45,325 nt of DNA, from contig NZ_PVLQ01000001.1 in assembly GCF_002980595.1 (NCBI RefSeq), positions 1-45,325 on the forward strand, written 5' to 3'. The notes beneath the pieces were generated by a model. It saw only the letters and a list, made by a program, of their open reading frames with translations. It did no database searches and was not told where the DNA came from. This DNA is from Malikia granosa (lineage in GTDB: Bacteria > Pseudomonadota > Gammaproteobacteria > Burkholderiales > Burkholderiaceae_C). The translations under genes were made by a program, and so were the position numbers. Of the stretch, positions 17,245 to 24,039 are shown piece after piece. Position 1 is the stretch's first letter. Each line of letters starts with the position of its first letter.

Positions 17245-18188
17245 GAGGCTTCCATGTGGCGGGCGGTGCCGACGGGCGGCGGGCCCGCCGCGGCTGGATC
17301 GGCTTGATCGGCCGGAACGAACGCCGCTGCCGGCGACGGCAACAGCGCCGCCAGCCTGGGCAGGGCCGACAGCGCATTGGCCGTCGTCAGCCCGGCCAGG
17401 GCGGCGCTCGAGAGGCCGCGCAGGCCGGCCAGCTCGGCGCCGATGCGCGGCAGCTCGGCCGGACTGTTGAGGCCCTGCGGCCGGCCCGCCGCGCGCTGGG
17501 CCGCGTTGACATGGCGCCACTGCGGCGGGATGTCGGGCGCGTCGGTCTCGAGCACCAGCGCGTCGGGCGGCAGGTTGCCAAAGAGCTGGCGCAACTGGCG
17601 CGCGGCGTCGAAGGTCGCGGCGCCACCAAAGCCGAGCTTGAATCCGAGCGACAAAAAGGCCTGCGCCTGCTGCACGCTGCCGTTGAAGGCATGCGCGATG
17701 CCGCCAGCGACCGGCCGGCCGCGCGCCGCCGCCTCGCGCAGGCCCTTGAGCAGCCAGTCGGCCGAGCGCCGCACATGCAATATCACCGGCAGGCCGTGGC
17801 ACTGCGCCAGCCGCAGCTGCTCGCGGTAGCACTGCCACTGGCGCTCGCGCATCCCGGGCGTGCAGAGTTCGGGCAGGAAGAAGTCGAGCCCGATCTCGCC
17901 GACCGCGACCAGGCGGGGGTCGCCGGCATGGCGCTCGAGCGCGGCGGCCAGCGCCTGCAGGTCCTCGGGACCGGCGCGCGGCACGAACAGCGGGTGGATG
18001 CCGAGCGCATAGGCGTCGCCGGTCCGGTGTGCCAATTCGCGCACGGAAGCGAAATCGGCCGCGTGCACCGCCGGATAGACGCACAGGCCGACGCCCAGCG
18101 CGCGCGCCTGCTCGCGCGCCTGCAGGCCCAGGGCATGGTCGGTGCCGAACTCGGGCGCATCGAGGTGGCAATGGGTATCGATCCACAT
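17241..18188 (-). CDS. TatD family metal-dependent hydrolase (putative DNase)
   Basis: A 315-residue TIM-barrel hydrolase. Metal-binding motifs are visible: DTHCHLD at the N-terminus (His6, His8), VGEIGLDFF with its bridging Glu, ILHVRR, HAFNGS and LETDAPD. TatD proteins act as Mg-dependent 3'-5' exonucleases or general amidohydrolases. The C-terminal about 25 residues form a Pro/Ala-rich tail beyond the usual family end. ATG 18188 (MWIDTHCHLD) is the natural start; a longer frame to 18284 runs through two palindromes of the divergent promoter region. First gene of a four-gene overlapping operon. Confidence 0.92.
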   Translation of the reverse strand: MWIDTHCHLDAPEFGTDHALGLQAREQARALGVGLCVYPAVHAADFASVRELAHRTGDAYALGIHPLFVPRAGPEDLQALAAALERHAGDPRLVAVGEIGLDFFLPELCTPGMRERQWQCYREQLRLAQCHGLPVILHVRRSADWLLKGLREAAARGRPVAGGIAHAFNGSVQQAQAFLSLGFKLGFGGAATFDAARQLRQLFGNLPPDALVLETDAPDIPPQWRHVNAAQRAAGRPQGLNSPAELPRIGAELAGLRGLSSAALAGLTTANALSALPRLAALLPSPAAAFVPADQADPAAAGPPPVGTARHMEAS

Positions 18189-18201
18189 GCCGGGATTGTC
18201 C

Positions 18202-18260
18202 TTCACCCATGGTGAACAGAGGTTTTCTGCTTGCAGATGACGCCGTCGCGGTGACGGCGT
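18202..18260. promoter_or_regulatory. Two palindromes between divergent tatD and SDR genes
   Basis: TTCACCCATGGTGAA (18202-18216) is a 6-3-6 dyad, and ACGCCGTC (18240-18247) pairs with GACGGCGT (18253-18260) over 5 bases. Both lie in the 83-bp divergent intergenic region, where operators that control both directions are often placed. The second ends 11 bases before the SDR ATG and could also form an mRNA hairpin. No cognate regulator gene is adjacent. Confidence 0.4.
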
Positions 18261-18271
18261 ATGCTGGCTCC

Positions 18272-19054
18272 ATGAACACCCCACTCGCCCAAGATCTCAC
18301 CATCCTGACCGGTGCCTCGCGCGGCCTGGGGCTGGCGCTGGCGCGCCAGCTGATGCGCCCGGGCCATCTGCTGCTGTGCCTGTCGCGCCATGTGAACCCG
18401 GAGCTCGAGCACGAGGCGCGCGCCGCCGGCGTCCACCTCGAGCAATGGGCGCAGGACCTGGGCGATGCCGGCGAGGCGGTCGAGCGGCTCGAGCGCTGGC
18501 TGCACAGCCTGCATCCGCCCGCGATCAACAGCGCGACGCTGATCAACAACGCCGGCCTGCTGCCATCCATCGTCCCGCTGCAGGACTGCCCGGCCGATGA
18601 GCTGGTCCAGGCCTTGCGGGTCGGGCTGGAGGCGCCGATGCTGCTGAGCGGCGCCTTCCTGCGCGCGACCCAAGCCTGGGTCGATGCCGGCTGGCAGGGC
18701 GAGCGCAAGCTGCTCAACATCTCGTCGGGGCTGGGCCGGCGCGCCATGGCCGCGCAGTCGCCCTATTGCGCGGCCAAGGCCGGGCTCGACCATTTCAGCC
18801 GCTGCGTCGCGCTCGAGCAGGCACAGCAGCCGCATGGGGCCAAGGTGGTCTCGCTGGCGCCAGGCGTGATCGCCACCGGCATGCAGGTCCAGATGCGCGA
18901 CGCCGATCCGCGGCGCTTCCCGGACCGGGAACGCTTCGTGGAGTTGCACCAGCAGGGCCTGCTGACCAGCCCCGAGCAGGCGGCCGCGCGGGTGCTGGCC
19001 TGGCTGGAACGGCCCGACTTTGGCGACCCGGTGGTCGCCGACGTGCGCGATTGA
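18272..19054 (+). CDS. Short-chain dehydrogenase/reductase (SDR)
   Basis: A 260-residue classical SDR. The cofactor loop is TGASRGLGLALA, the structural motif is NNAGLLPS, and the catalytic set is the Ser-Ser of NISSGLG with Y-x-x-x-K in SPYCAAK. The sequence LSRHVNPELE after beta-2 (Arg following Ser) suggests NADP(H) preference. Overall it resembles sepiapterin/benzil-reductase-like SDRs, but the substrate is not determined. ATG 18272 was chosen because the upstream extension crosses two palindromes. It is followed 22 bases later by the DUF2189 gene. Confidence 0.9.
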   Translation: MNTPLAQDLTILTGASRGLGLALARQLMRPGHLLLCLSRHVNPELEHEARAAGVHLEQWAQDLGDAGEAVERLERWLHSLHPPAINSATLINNAGLLPSIVPLQDCPADELVQALRVGLEAPMLLSGAFLRATQAWVDAGWQGERKLLNISSGLGRRAMAAQSPYCAAKAGLDHFSRCVALEQAQQPHGAKVVSLAPGVIATGMQVQMRDADPRRFPDRERFVELHQQGLLTSPEQAAARVLAWLERPDFGDPVVADVRD

Positions 19055-19076
19055 GACCATCCACAGGAGGCAAGCC

Positions 19077-19829
19077 ATGGACCCGATCGAACTGACCCGG
19101 CTGAGCCCCGCCGATCCACTGCGCTGGCTGCAGCGAGGCTGGCGCGACTTCATGCGCTGCCCGCACATCGGCCTGTTCTACGGCCTGTGCTTCTGCCTGA
19201 TGGGCCATGCGCTGTGGTGGGTGTTCGCGTCGGCGCCCGAATATGTGCTCGCGCTCAGCGCCGGCTTCCTGCTGGTCGGCCCCCTCCTCTGCCTCGGCCT
19301 CTATGACGCCAGCCGTGGCCTCGAGCTCGGCGGTCGCGCCCCCTCCTTGCGCAGCACGCTGACAGCCTGGAAGACCCGGCAGGGACAGATGGCCATCTTC
19401 GCCGGCTTGCTGCTGATCCTGGAGCTGATCTGGAGCCGGGCCTCGCTGGTGGTGTTCGCGGTGAGCTTCAACACCCTGCCCTCGACCGAGGACCTGCTGG
19501 CCAGCCTGCTGCGTCCGGAAAACCTCCCCTTCCTGCTGAGCTATGCCGCGGTCGGCGCGGTCTTCGCCGGGCTGATCTTCGTCACCAGCGTGATCTCGAT
19601 CCCGATGATCCTGGACCGGCAGGTCGACGCGGTGACGGCGGGCCTGACCAGTCTGCGCGCCTGCGCCGACAACCCGGGCGTGATGCTGCTGTGGGGCGCG
19701 CTGATCACGCTGCTGGTGGCGCTGGCCATGCTGCCCTGGCTGTTGGGCCTGCTGGTCGTCGGCCCCGTGCTGGGCCACGCGAGCTGGCACGCCTACCGCC
19801 AGCTGCTGCCCCCGCAGCCCGCCAGCTGA
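19077..19829 (+). CDS. DUF2189 family integral membrane protein
   Basis: A 250-residue membrane protein with about six hydrophobic segments. The N-terminal region (PLRWLQRGWRDFMRCP, then IGLFYGLCF) and the LLVGPLLCLGLYDASRGLE motif are the signature of DUF2189 proteins, once linked to cytochrome c oxidase subunit I-like annotation without proof. The function is unknown. AGGAGG six bases before ATG 19077 is a strong ribosome-binding site. Confidence 0.85.
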   Translation: MDPIELTRLSPADPLRWLQRGWRDFMRCPHIGLFYGLCFCLMGHALWWVFASAPEYVLALSAGFLLVGPLLCLGLYDASRGLELGGRAPSLRSTLTAWKTRQGQMAIFAGLLLILELIWSRASLVVFAVSFNTLPSTEDLLASLLRPENLPFLLSYAAVGAVFAGLIFVTSVISIPMILDRQVDAVTAGLTSLRACADNPGVMLLWGALITLLVALAMLPWLLGLLVVGPVLGHASWHAYRQLLPPQPAS

Positions 19830-19889
19830 GCGGCGGCTGCAGCGGGCCTGGCTGCGATAATCGGACAAGTACCTTGCACCGGAGTAGCC

Positions 19890-20552
19890 ATGTCCACCCT
19901 CGTCGATGCCAGCCTGATAGCCGCCGACAGCGCACTGCGGACCCTGTTCGCGCCCCATCGTGCCGGCCGCCCCACGCCCGCCCCGACCACGCTGGAAGCC
20001 GTGCCAAGCGAGCTGTCCGAGCGCGACAAGGCGCTGTCGGGCGCGCTGATGCGGGTCAACCACGTGGGCGAGATCTGCGCCCAGGCGCTCTACACCTCGC
20101 AGGCACTGGCGGCCCGCCTCGGCCCCGGCAGCGCGCAGGAACGTGAACAGCTCGCGCGCCACCTGGAAGCCGCCGGCCAGGAGGAAACCGACCACCTGGC
20201 CTGGTGCAAGCAGCGGCTCGACGAGCTCGGCTCGCGGCCCTCGCTGCTCAATCCGCTCTGGTATGCGGGCGCCTTCGGCATCGGCCTGCTGGCCGGCCGG
20301 CTCGGCCGCCAGGTCAGCCTGGGCTTCGTGATCGAGACCGAGCGCCAGGTCGAGGCCCATCTCGACAGCCACCTCGACCTGCTGCCGGCACAGGACCATG
20401 CCTCGCGCGCGGTGGTGCTGCAGATGAAGGTCGACGAGGTGCGCCATGCCGACGAGGCCCAGGCCGCGGGCGGCATGGACCTGCCGACCCCGGTCAAGGC
20501 AGTGATGCGCGCCTCGGCCAAGGTCATGACGACGATCGCGCACCGGGTCTGA
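19890..20552 (+). CDS. coq7: 2-polyprenyl-3-methyl-6-methoxy-1,4-benzoquinone monooxygenase (Coq7-type)
   Basis: A 220-residue carboxylate-bridged di-iron hydroxylase of aerobic ubiquinone biosynthesis. Ligand motifs are visible in order: [12 protein letters not shown] (first Glu), EETDHLAWC (E-x-x-H), a helix with [11 protein letters not shown], and DEVRHADEA (E-x-x-H). Length and the poorly conserved N-terminal 40 residues fit betaproteobacterial Coq7. It is a peripheral membrane protein at the inner membrane. A GATAAT -10-like hexamer lies at 19856-19861, and CGGAG precedes the ATG. A long hairpin separates it from the convergent osmC gene. Confidence 0.96.
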   Translation: MSTLVDASLIAADSALRTLFAPHRAGRPTPAPTTLEAVPSELSERDKALSGALMRVNHVGEICAQALYTSQALAARLGPGSAQEREQLARHLEAAGQEETDHLAWCKQRLDELGSRPSLLNPLWYAGAFGIGLLAGRLGRQVSLGFVIETERQVEAHLDSHLDLLPAQDHASRAVVLQMKVDEVRHADEAQAAGGMDLPTPVKAVMRASAKVMTTIAHRV

Positions 20553-20571
20553 AGCCTGGCCTGTCAGGCCT

Positions 20572-20604
20572 GGCCGGACCCGGTCCAGTGGGTCGGGTCC
20601 GGCC
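20572..20604. terminator. Hairpin between convergent coq7 and osmC genes
   Basis: GGCCGGACCCG at 20572-20582 pairs perfectly with CGGGTCCGGCC at 20594-20604 over an 11-base loop. Its place between two convergent stop codons suggests a bidirectional terminator or barrier. There is no T tract on either strand, so intrinsic termination would be weak. Confidence 0.5.
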
Positions 20605-20628
20605 GGCTCGGCTGCGCTGGCAGCAGGC

Positions 20629-21081
20629 TCAGTCGGCCTCGATCAGGTCGAAGCCGGTCGTGATGTCGGCGGTCTTGCCGAGCATGATGCTGGCCGAGCA
20701 GTACTTGTGATGGCTCATCTCGATCGCGCGCTCGACCGCGGCGGCCGGAATGCCCTTGCCGGTCACGGTGAACTGCATGTGGATCTTGGTGAAGACCTTG
20801 GGCTCGGTCTCGGCGCGCTCGCTGGTCAGCTTGACGCTGCAGCCGCGCACGTCGTGGCGGCCACGCTTGAGGATCAACACCACGTCGTAGGCGGTGCAGC
20901 CGCCGGTGCCGGCCAGCAAGGCCTCCATCGGGCGCGGCGCCAGGTTGGCACCGCCGTTTTCGGGCTTGGCCGCATCGGGCGCACCGTCCATCATCAGCAC
21001 ATGGCCGCTGCCGGTCTCGGCAATAAAGCCCATGTTCGAGCGGGTGCCGGCGGCGCCGGTCCAGGTCACGGTGCATTCCAT
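20629..21081 (-). CDS. OsmC family thiol peroxidase-like protein
   Basis: A 150-residue OsmC-fold protein. The two conserved Cys are present: one in GTGGCTAYDV and the other in HHKYCSAS, as in OsmC/Ohr hydroperoxide reductases. The R-P-M-E-A-L-L-A stretch before the first Cys and the closing VTGKGIPAAAVERAI segment fit the YhfA/OsmC branch rather than Ohr. The probable role is reduction of organic hydroperoxides. ATG 21081 (MECTVTW) is the usual family start; its ribosome-binding site is weak. It diverges from the candidate small RNA. Confidence 0.92.
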   Translation of the reverse strand: MECTVTWTGAAGTRSNMGFIAETGSGHVLMMDGAPDAAKPENGGANLAPRPMEALLAGTGGCTAYDVVLILKRGRHDVRGCSVKLTSERAETEPKVFTKIHMQFTVTGKGIPAAAVERAIEMSHHKYCSASIMLGKTADITTGFDLIEAD

Positions 21082-21124
21082 CGGGGGATATCTCCAGAAA
21101 ATTCGATTTTTCTGCAAAAAACGC

Positions 21125-21153
21125 TTGCAGAGGAAAAACCTAGGGTTTATACT
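21125..21153 (+). promoter_or_regulatory. Sigma-70-type promoter for the candidate small RNA
   Basis: TTGCAG (21125-21130) and TATACT (21148-21153) are separated by exactly 17 bases. This is one of the best -35/-10 pairs seen in the window, in an AT-richer stretch. The predicted start is near 21160, just ahead of the first stem of the candidate RNA. There is no start codon with a ribosome-binding site before the terminator at 21255. Confidence 0.65.
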
Positions 21154-21159
21154 AAGCGC

Positions 21160-21284
21160 ATTGTATGCAACAAGTGATCCTTTAAATCCTGTTGCATCGC
21201 CCGGAGCTCAGGCTCCGCTGACGATTGTCTCCTCTGCCCTCTATGGGTGGTTCTAGCCCGGATCTCTGATCCGGGCTTTTTTTT
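21160..21284 (+). ncRNA. Candidate small non-coding RNA of about 125 nt
   Basis: Between a 17-bp-spaced promoter and an intrinsic terminator lies a structured non-coding segment. Stem 1 is ATGCAACA (21165-21172) with TGTTGCAT (21190-21197) over a 17-base AT-rich loop. Stem 2 is CGGAGC (21202-21207) with GCTCCG (21212-21217) over a TCAG loop. An unpaired pyrimidine-rich stretch follows, including CTCCTCT at 21229-21235, which is complementary to purine-rich ribosome-binding sites. The RNA ends in a 10-bp terminator hairpin plus T run. This layout fits a trans-acting, possibly Hfq-bound sRNA. The alternative is an attenuator leader for the molybdopterin-domain gene starting at 21332. It does not look like tmRNA, 6S, SRP RNA or a riboswitch I recognise. 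Confidence 0.6.
21255..21284 (+). terminator. Intrinsic terminator of the candidate small RNA
   Basis: AGCCCGGATC (21255-21264) pairs perfectly with GATCCGGGCT (21268-21277) over a TCT loop and runs directly into eight T residues ending at 21284. This is a textbook factor-independent terminator on the plus strand and the clearest plus-strand example in the window. Confidence 0.9.
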
Positions 21285-21331
21285 GTCTCGACAGAAGGTT
21301 ATCATCCAGCGTAATAAATATTCAACGCAGA

Positions 21332-21898
21332 ATGAACCTCGTCGGCCACAGATTGACCCGCTCAGCGCTTGTGCATGGCCTGCTGGCAGCAGGCCTGCTG
21401 TTAGCGAGCGCGCTCTGTGGCCCTTCCGTCAGCGCCCAGCCCAGGACGACCGGTCATCCAGGCGCCAGCCCCGCCGCGCTGCATCCCATGCTGCGCATCG
21501 ACGGCGCCATCCGCGCGCCCGATGGCGCAGGCCTCATCGAGTTCGACAGCGCCGCACTCAGGGCTCTGCCGCAATACACCGTGCGCACCCGAACGCCCTG
21601 GCATGACGGCCAGGGACATTTCAGCGGTCCCAGGCTGTGGGACCTGCTCGAACCGCTGAGGCCGGCGGGCAAGACGCTGCGCATCACGGCACTGAACGAC
21701 TACTCGGTCAACATTCCCCTGTCCGACCTGCAGCAGTACCAGCCCGTGCTCGCCTGGCAGCTCAACGGCAAGGCGCTCAGCGTGCGCAACAAGGGGCCGC
21801 TGTTCCTGGTCTACCCCTTCGACAGCTATCCGGAACTGAACAACCCGCTCTATTACGCGCGCTCGATTTGGCAGATCAAGACCATCACCGTCGAGTGA
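21332..21898 (+). CDS. Periplasmic oxidoreductase molybdopterin-binding-domain protein lacking cofactor Cys
   Basis: A 188-residue protein with a signal peptide (hydrophobic residues about 14-30, cleavage near VSA). The mature part matches the sulfite-oxidase/YedY-type molybdopterin domain in shortened form: MLRIDGAI at the start, then TPWHDGQGHFSGPRLWDLLE, ALNDYSVNIPLSDL, KGPLFLVYPFD and RSIWQIKTITVE. The Cys that ligates molybdenum in true enzymes is absent; the mature sequence has no Cys at all. A redox reaction is therefore unlikely and a ligand-sensing role more likely. It ends 5 bases before the GGDEF-EAL gene. The likely partner is that protein's periplasmic domain. Confidence 0.85.
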   Translation: MNLVGHRLTRSALVHGLLAAGLLLASALCGPSVSAQPRTTGHPGASPAALHPMLRIDGAIRAPDGAGLIEFDSAALRALPQYTVRTRTPWHDGQGHFSGPRLWDLLEPLRPAGKTLRITALNDYSVNIPLSDLQQYQPVLAWQLNGKALSVRNKGPLFLVYPFDSYPELNNPLYYARSIWQIKTITVE

Positions 21899-21903
21899 CG
21901 CGC

Positions 21904-23901
21904 ATGTCATCGCTCACTGGCCGCACACGCTCGCTGATGATGATCGCGCTGGCGATCATGCTGCTGCTCGGCGGGGTGGGTTGGCTGCAGCTGCAGGAAT
22001 GGCGGGCCGTCGAGCGCTCGCTGATCGCCAACCGCTCCGACATCCCCTGGAACTATTACCAGTTCGAACTGGAATACCTGAAGCTGCTCAACCAGCTCAA
22101 GGACGCGCGGCGCGCGGGCCAGGACCAGGCCGACATGGCCGATCTGGCGCTGCGCTACCAGATCCTCGCCAGCCGCTTCGAGCTGCTGCGCGAGGGCGAC
22201 GTGGGCGAACAGCTGCGGCAGCAGACCGAGCTGAGACCCGTCATCGCCAGGCTCAAGCAGCTGCTGGCCACGCTCGACCCCTACCTGGACGATGAGCTGA
22301 ATCCGCCGCCGTTCGACGCCGACCAGCTGGCCCGGATGGAGCGGCTGCTGAGCGGACAGATCACCACGGTCAGGCAGCTGGTCCTGGGCAGCACGGCGGC
22401 CCAGCATTACCGGACCACCGAGCACCTGCATGTGATCCGCGAGCAGCTCAGGACCACCACGGCCTCCTCGTCCACGCTGGCGCTGCTGGTGCTGGCCTTC
22501 GCCTTCCTGGCCCTGCGCCAGCTCCGGCTGGCACACCGGCGCAACGACGAGCTCGGTGCCCTGCACGCCGAAATGAGCCACCGCGCCACCCACGACGCCC
22601 TGACCGGCCTGAGCAACCGCGACGAGTTCGAGCGCCGGCTCGATCTGCGGCTGGCCTCGCTGCGGCCACAGCAGGCCGAGGATGGGGTGCTGATCATCGA
22701 CCTCGACCGCTTCAAGATGGTCAACGACGCCTGCGGCCACCAGGCCGGCGACCAGCTGCTGCGCGAGGTCGGCGAGCTGCTCAGCCAGAACCTGCACCCG
22801 GGCGATACCCTGGCCCGGCTGGGCGGCGACGAGTACGGCGTGATCCTGCAGGAACATTCGCAGCAGCAGGCCTTGCGGGTGGCCGAACAGCTCTGCACCA
22901 GGCTGGACAGCTACCGCTTCATGTTTTCCGGGCAGCGCTTCCGCATCGGCGCCAGCGTCGGCCTGGTCATGCTCAACGGGCGCTGGACCAGCGCCGGCGC
23001 GGTGCTGCAGGCGGCGGACTCGGCGCGCTACGTGGCCAAGGCCATGGGCAGCAACCGGGTCCAGCTGTACCGCGAGAGCGACTGCGACATCGAGGCCTAC
23101 CGCGGCCAGATGCACTGGATGCAGCGGCTCGACCAGGCGCTCGACCAGGACCAGCTGCGCCTCTACTGGCAGCGCATCGTGCCGCTGCGCGATGGCCCGC
23201 TGGCGCGCGGCATCAAGGGCGAGGTGCTGTTGCGGCTGCAGGACGGCGGCCTGCTGATCGGGCCGCAGCAGCTGCTGCAGGCGGCCGAGCGCTTCGGCAT
23301 GAGCAGCCGCGTCGACCGCTGGGTGATCGGCGCCACGCTGGACTGGCTGGAGCAGCACCACGACACCCTCGGCCATGTGGCTGAACTGGCGGTCAACCTG
23401 TCCGGGCAGTCGGTCGGCGACAAGGCCTTCCACCGCTTCCTGATCGACGAGCTCGAACGCCGCCAGCTGCCTGAAGGCAAGCTGCTGTTCGAGATCACCG
23501 AGACCGCCGCGATCGCCAACATCGACGAGACGCGGGCCCTGATCAGGACCCTGCAGCGGCTGGGCGTCAAGGTCGCGCTGGACGATTTCGGCAGCGGCAT
23601 GTCGTCCTTCGGCTATCTCAAGAACCTGCCGGTGGATTACCTCAAGATCGACAGCCAGTTCATCCGCGGGCTGGCACATGACGCCTACGACCAGGTCGCG
23701 GTGCAGGCGATCTGCAGCGTGGCCAGGGTCACCGGCCAGCTCACCATCGCCGAGGGCATCGAGGACGCCGCGGTCGAGGCGCTGCTGCGCGACTATGCCG
23801 TCGATTTCGGCCAGGGCTACCACTGGCACCAGCCCGAACCGCTGGACGCGCTGCTGCAGGCGGGCCTTGCCGCTGCGCCAGCCGCGCCATCGACCCGCTG
23901 A
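21904..23901 (+). CDS. Membrane GGDEF-EAL cyclic-di-GMP turnover protein
   Basis: A 665-residue protein with transmembrane helices at about 10-31 and 190-212 enclosing a periplasmic sensor of about 160 residues. The GGDEF domain has LGGDEYG (307-311), near consensus, so cyclase activity is possible. The RxxD inhibitory site five residues upstream is replaced (HPGD). The EAL domain has EVLLR at Glu440 instead of EAL. It keeps the other metal and substrate residues: NLSG, EITET, ALDDFGSG, LKID, AEGIED and GQGYH, so phosphodiesterase activity is plausible. The start ATG 21904 follows the molybdopterin-domain gene by 5 bases. The pair looks like a periplasmic sensor plus output module. Confidence 0.93.
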   Translation: MSSLTGRTRSLMMIALAIMLLLGGVGWLQLQEWRAVERSLIANRSDIPWNYYQFELEYLKLLNQLKDARRAGQDQADMADLALRYQILASRFELLREGDVGEQLRQQTELRPVIARLKQLLATLDPYLDDELNPPPFDADQLARMERLLSGQITTVRQLVLGSTAAQHYRTTEHLHVIREQLRTTTASSSTLALLVLAFAFLALRQLRLAHRRNDELGALHAEMSHRATHDALTGLSNRDEFERRLDLRLASLRPQQAEDGVLIIDLDRFKMVNDACGHQAGDQLLREVGELLSQNLHPGDTLARLGGDEYGVILQEHSQQQALRVAEQLCTRLDSYRFMFSGQRFRIGASVGLVMLNGRWTSAGAVLQAADSARYVAKAMGSNRVQLYRESDCDIEAYRGQMHWMQRLDQALDQDQLRLYWQRIVPLRDGPLARGIKGEVLLRLQDGGLLIGPQQLLQAAERFGMSSRVDRWVIGATLDWLEQHHDTLGHVAELAVNLSGQSVGDKAFHRFLIDELERRQLPEGKLLFEITETAAIANIDETRALIRTLQRLGVKVALDDFGSGMSSFGYLKNLPVDYLKIDSQFIRGLAHDAYDQVAVQAICSVARVTGQLTIAEGIEDAAVEALLRDYAVDFGQGYHWHQPEPLDALLQAGLAAAPAAPSTR

Positions 23902-23984
23902 GGGCAGCGGAATCCGGCGCTGACTGGGCCGGATTTATGATGGAGGGCTGATGCCGCGCGCTGCCCGACCCCGCGCCGCCCTTT

Positions 23985-24011
23985 CCCGATTCGCCCGATT
24001 CGCCCGATCCG
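23985..24011 (+). repeat. Three tandem 9-bp repeats upstream of ilvA
   Basis: CCCGATTCG occurs at 23985-23993 and 23994-24002, with CCCGATCCG at 24003-24011. The array ends 28 bases before the ilvA ATG and lies inside its probable 5' untranslated region. Such short arrays vary in copy number by slippage. No function can be claimed. Confidence 0.7.
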
Positions 24012-24039
24012 ACCGTCCAGGCCGCTCAAGCTCCTCACC

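Noticed and set aside
21160-21284. Known housekeeping RNA (6S, tmRNA, SRP RNA)
   Set aside because: The segment is too short or lacks the hallmark sequences and tRNA-like ends of those RNAs.
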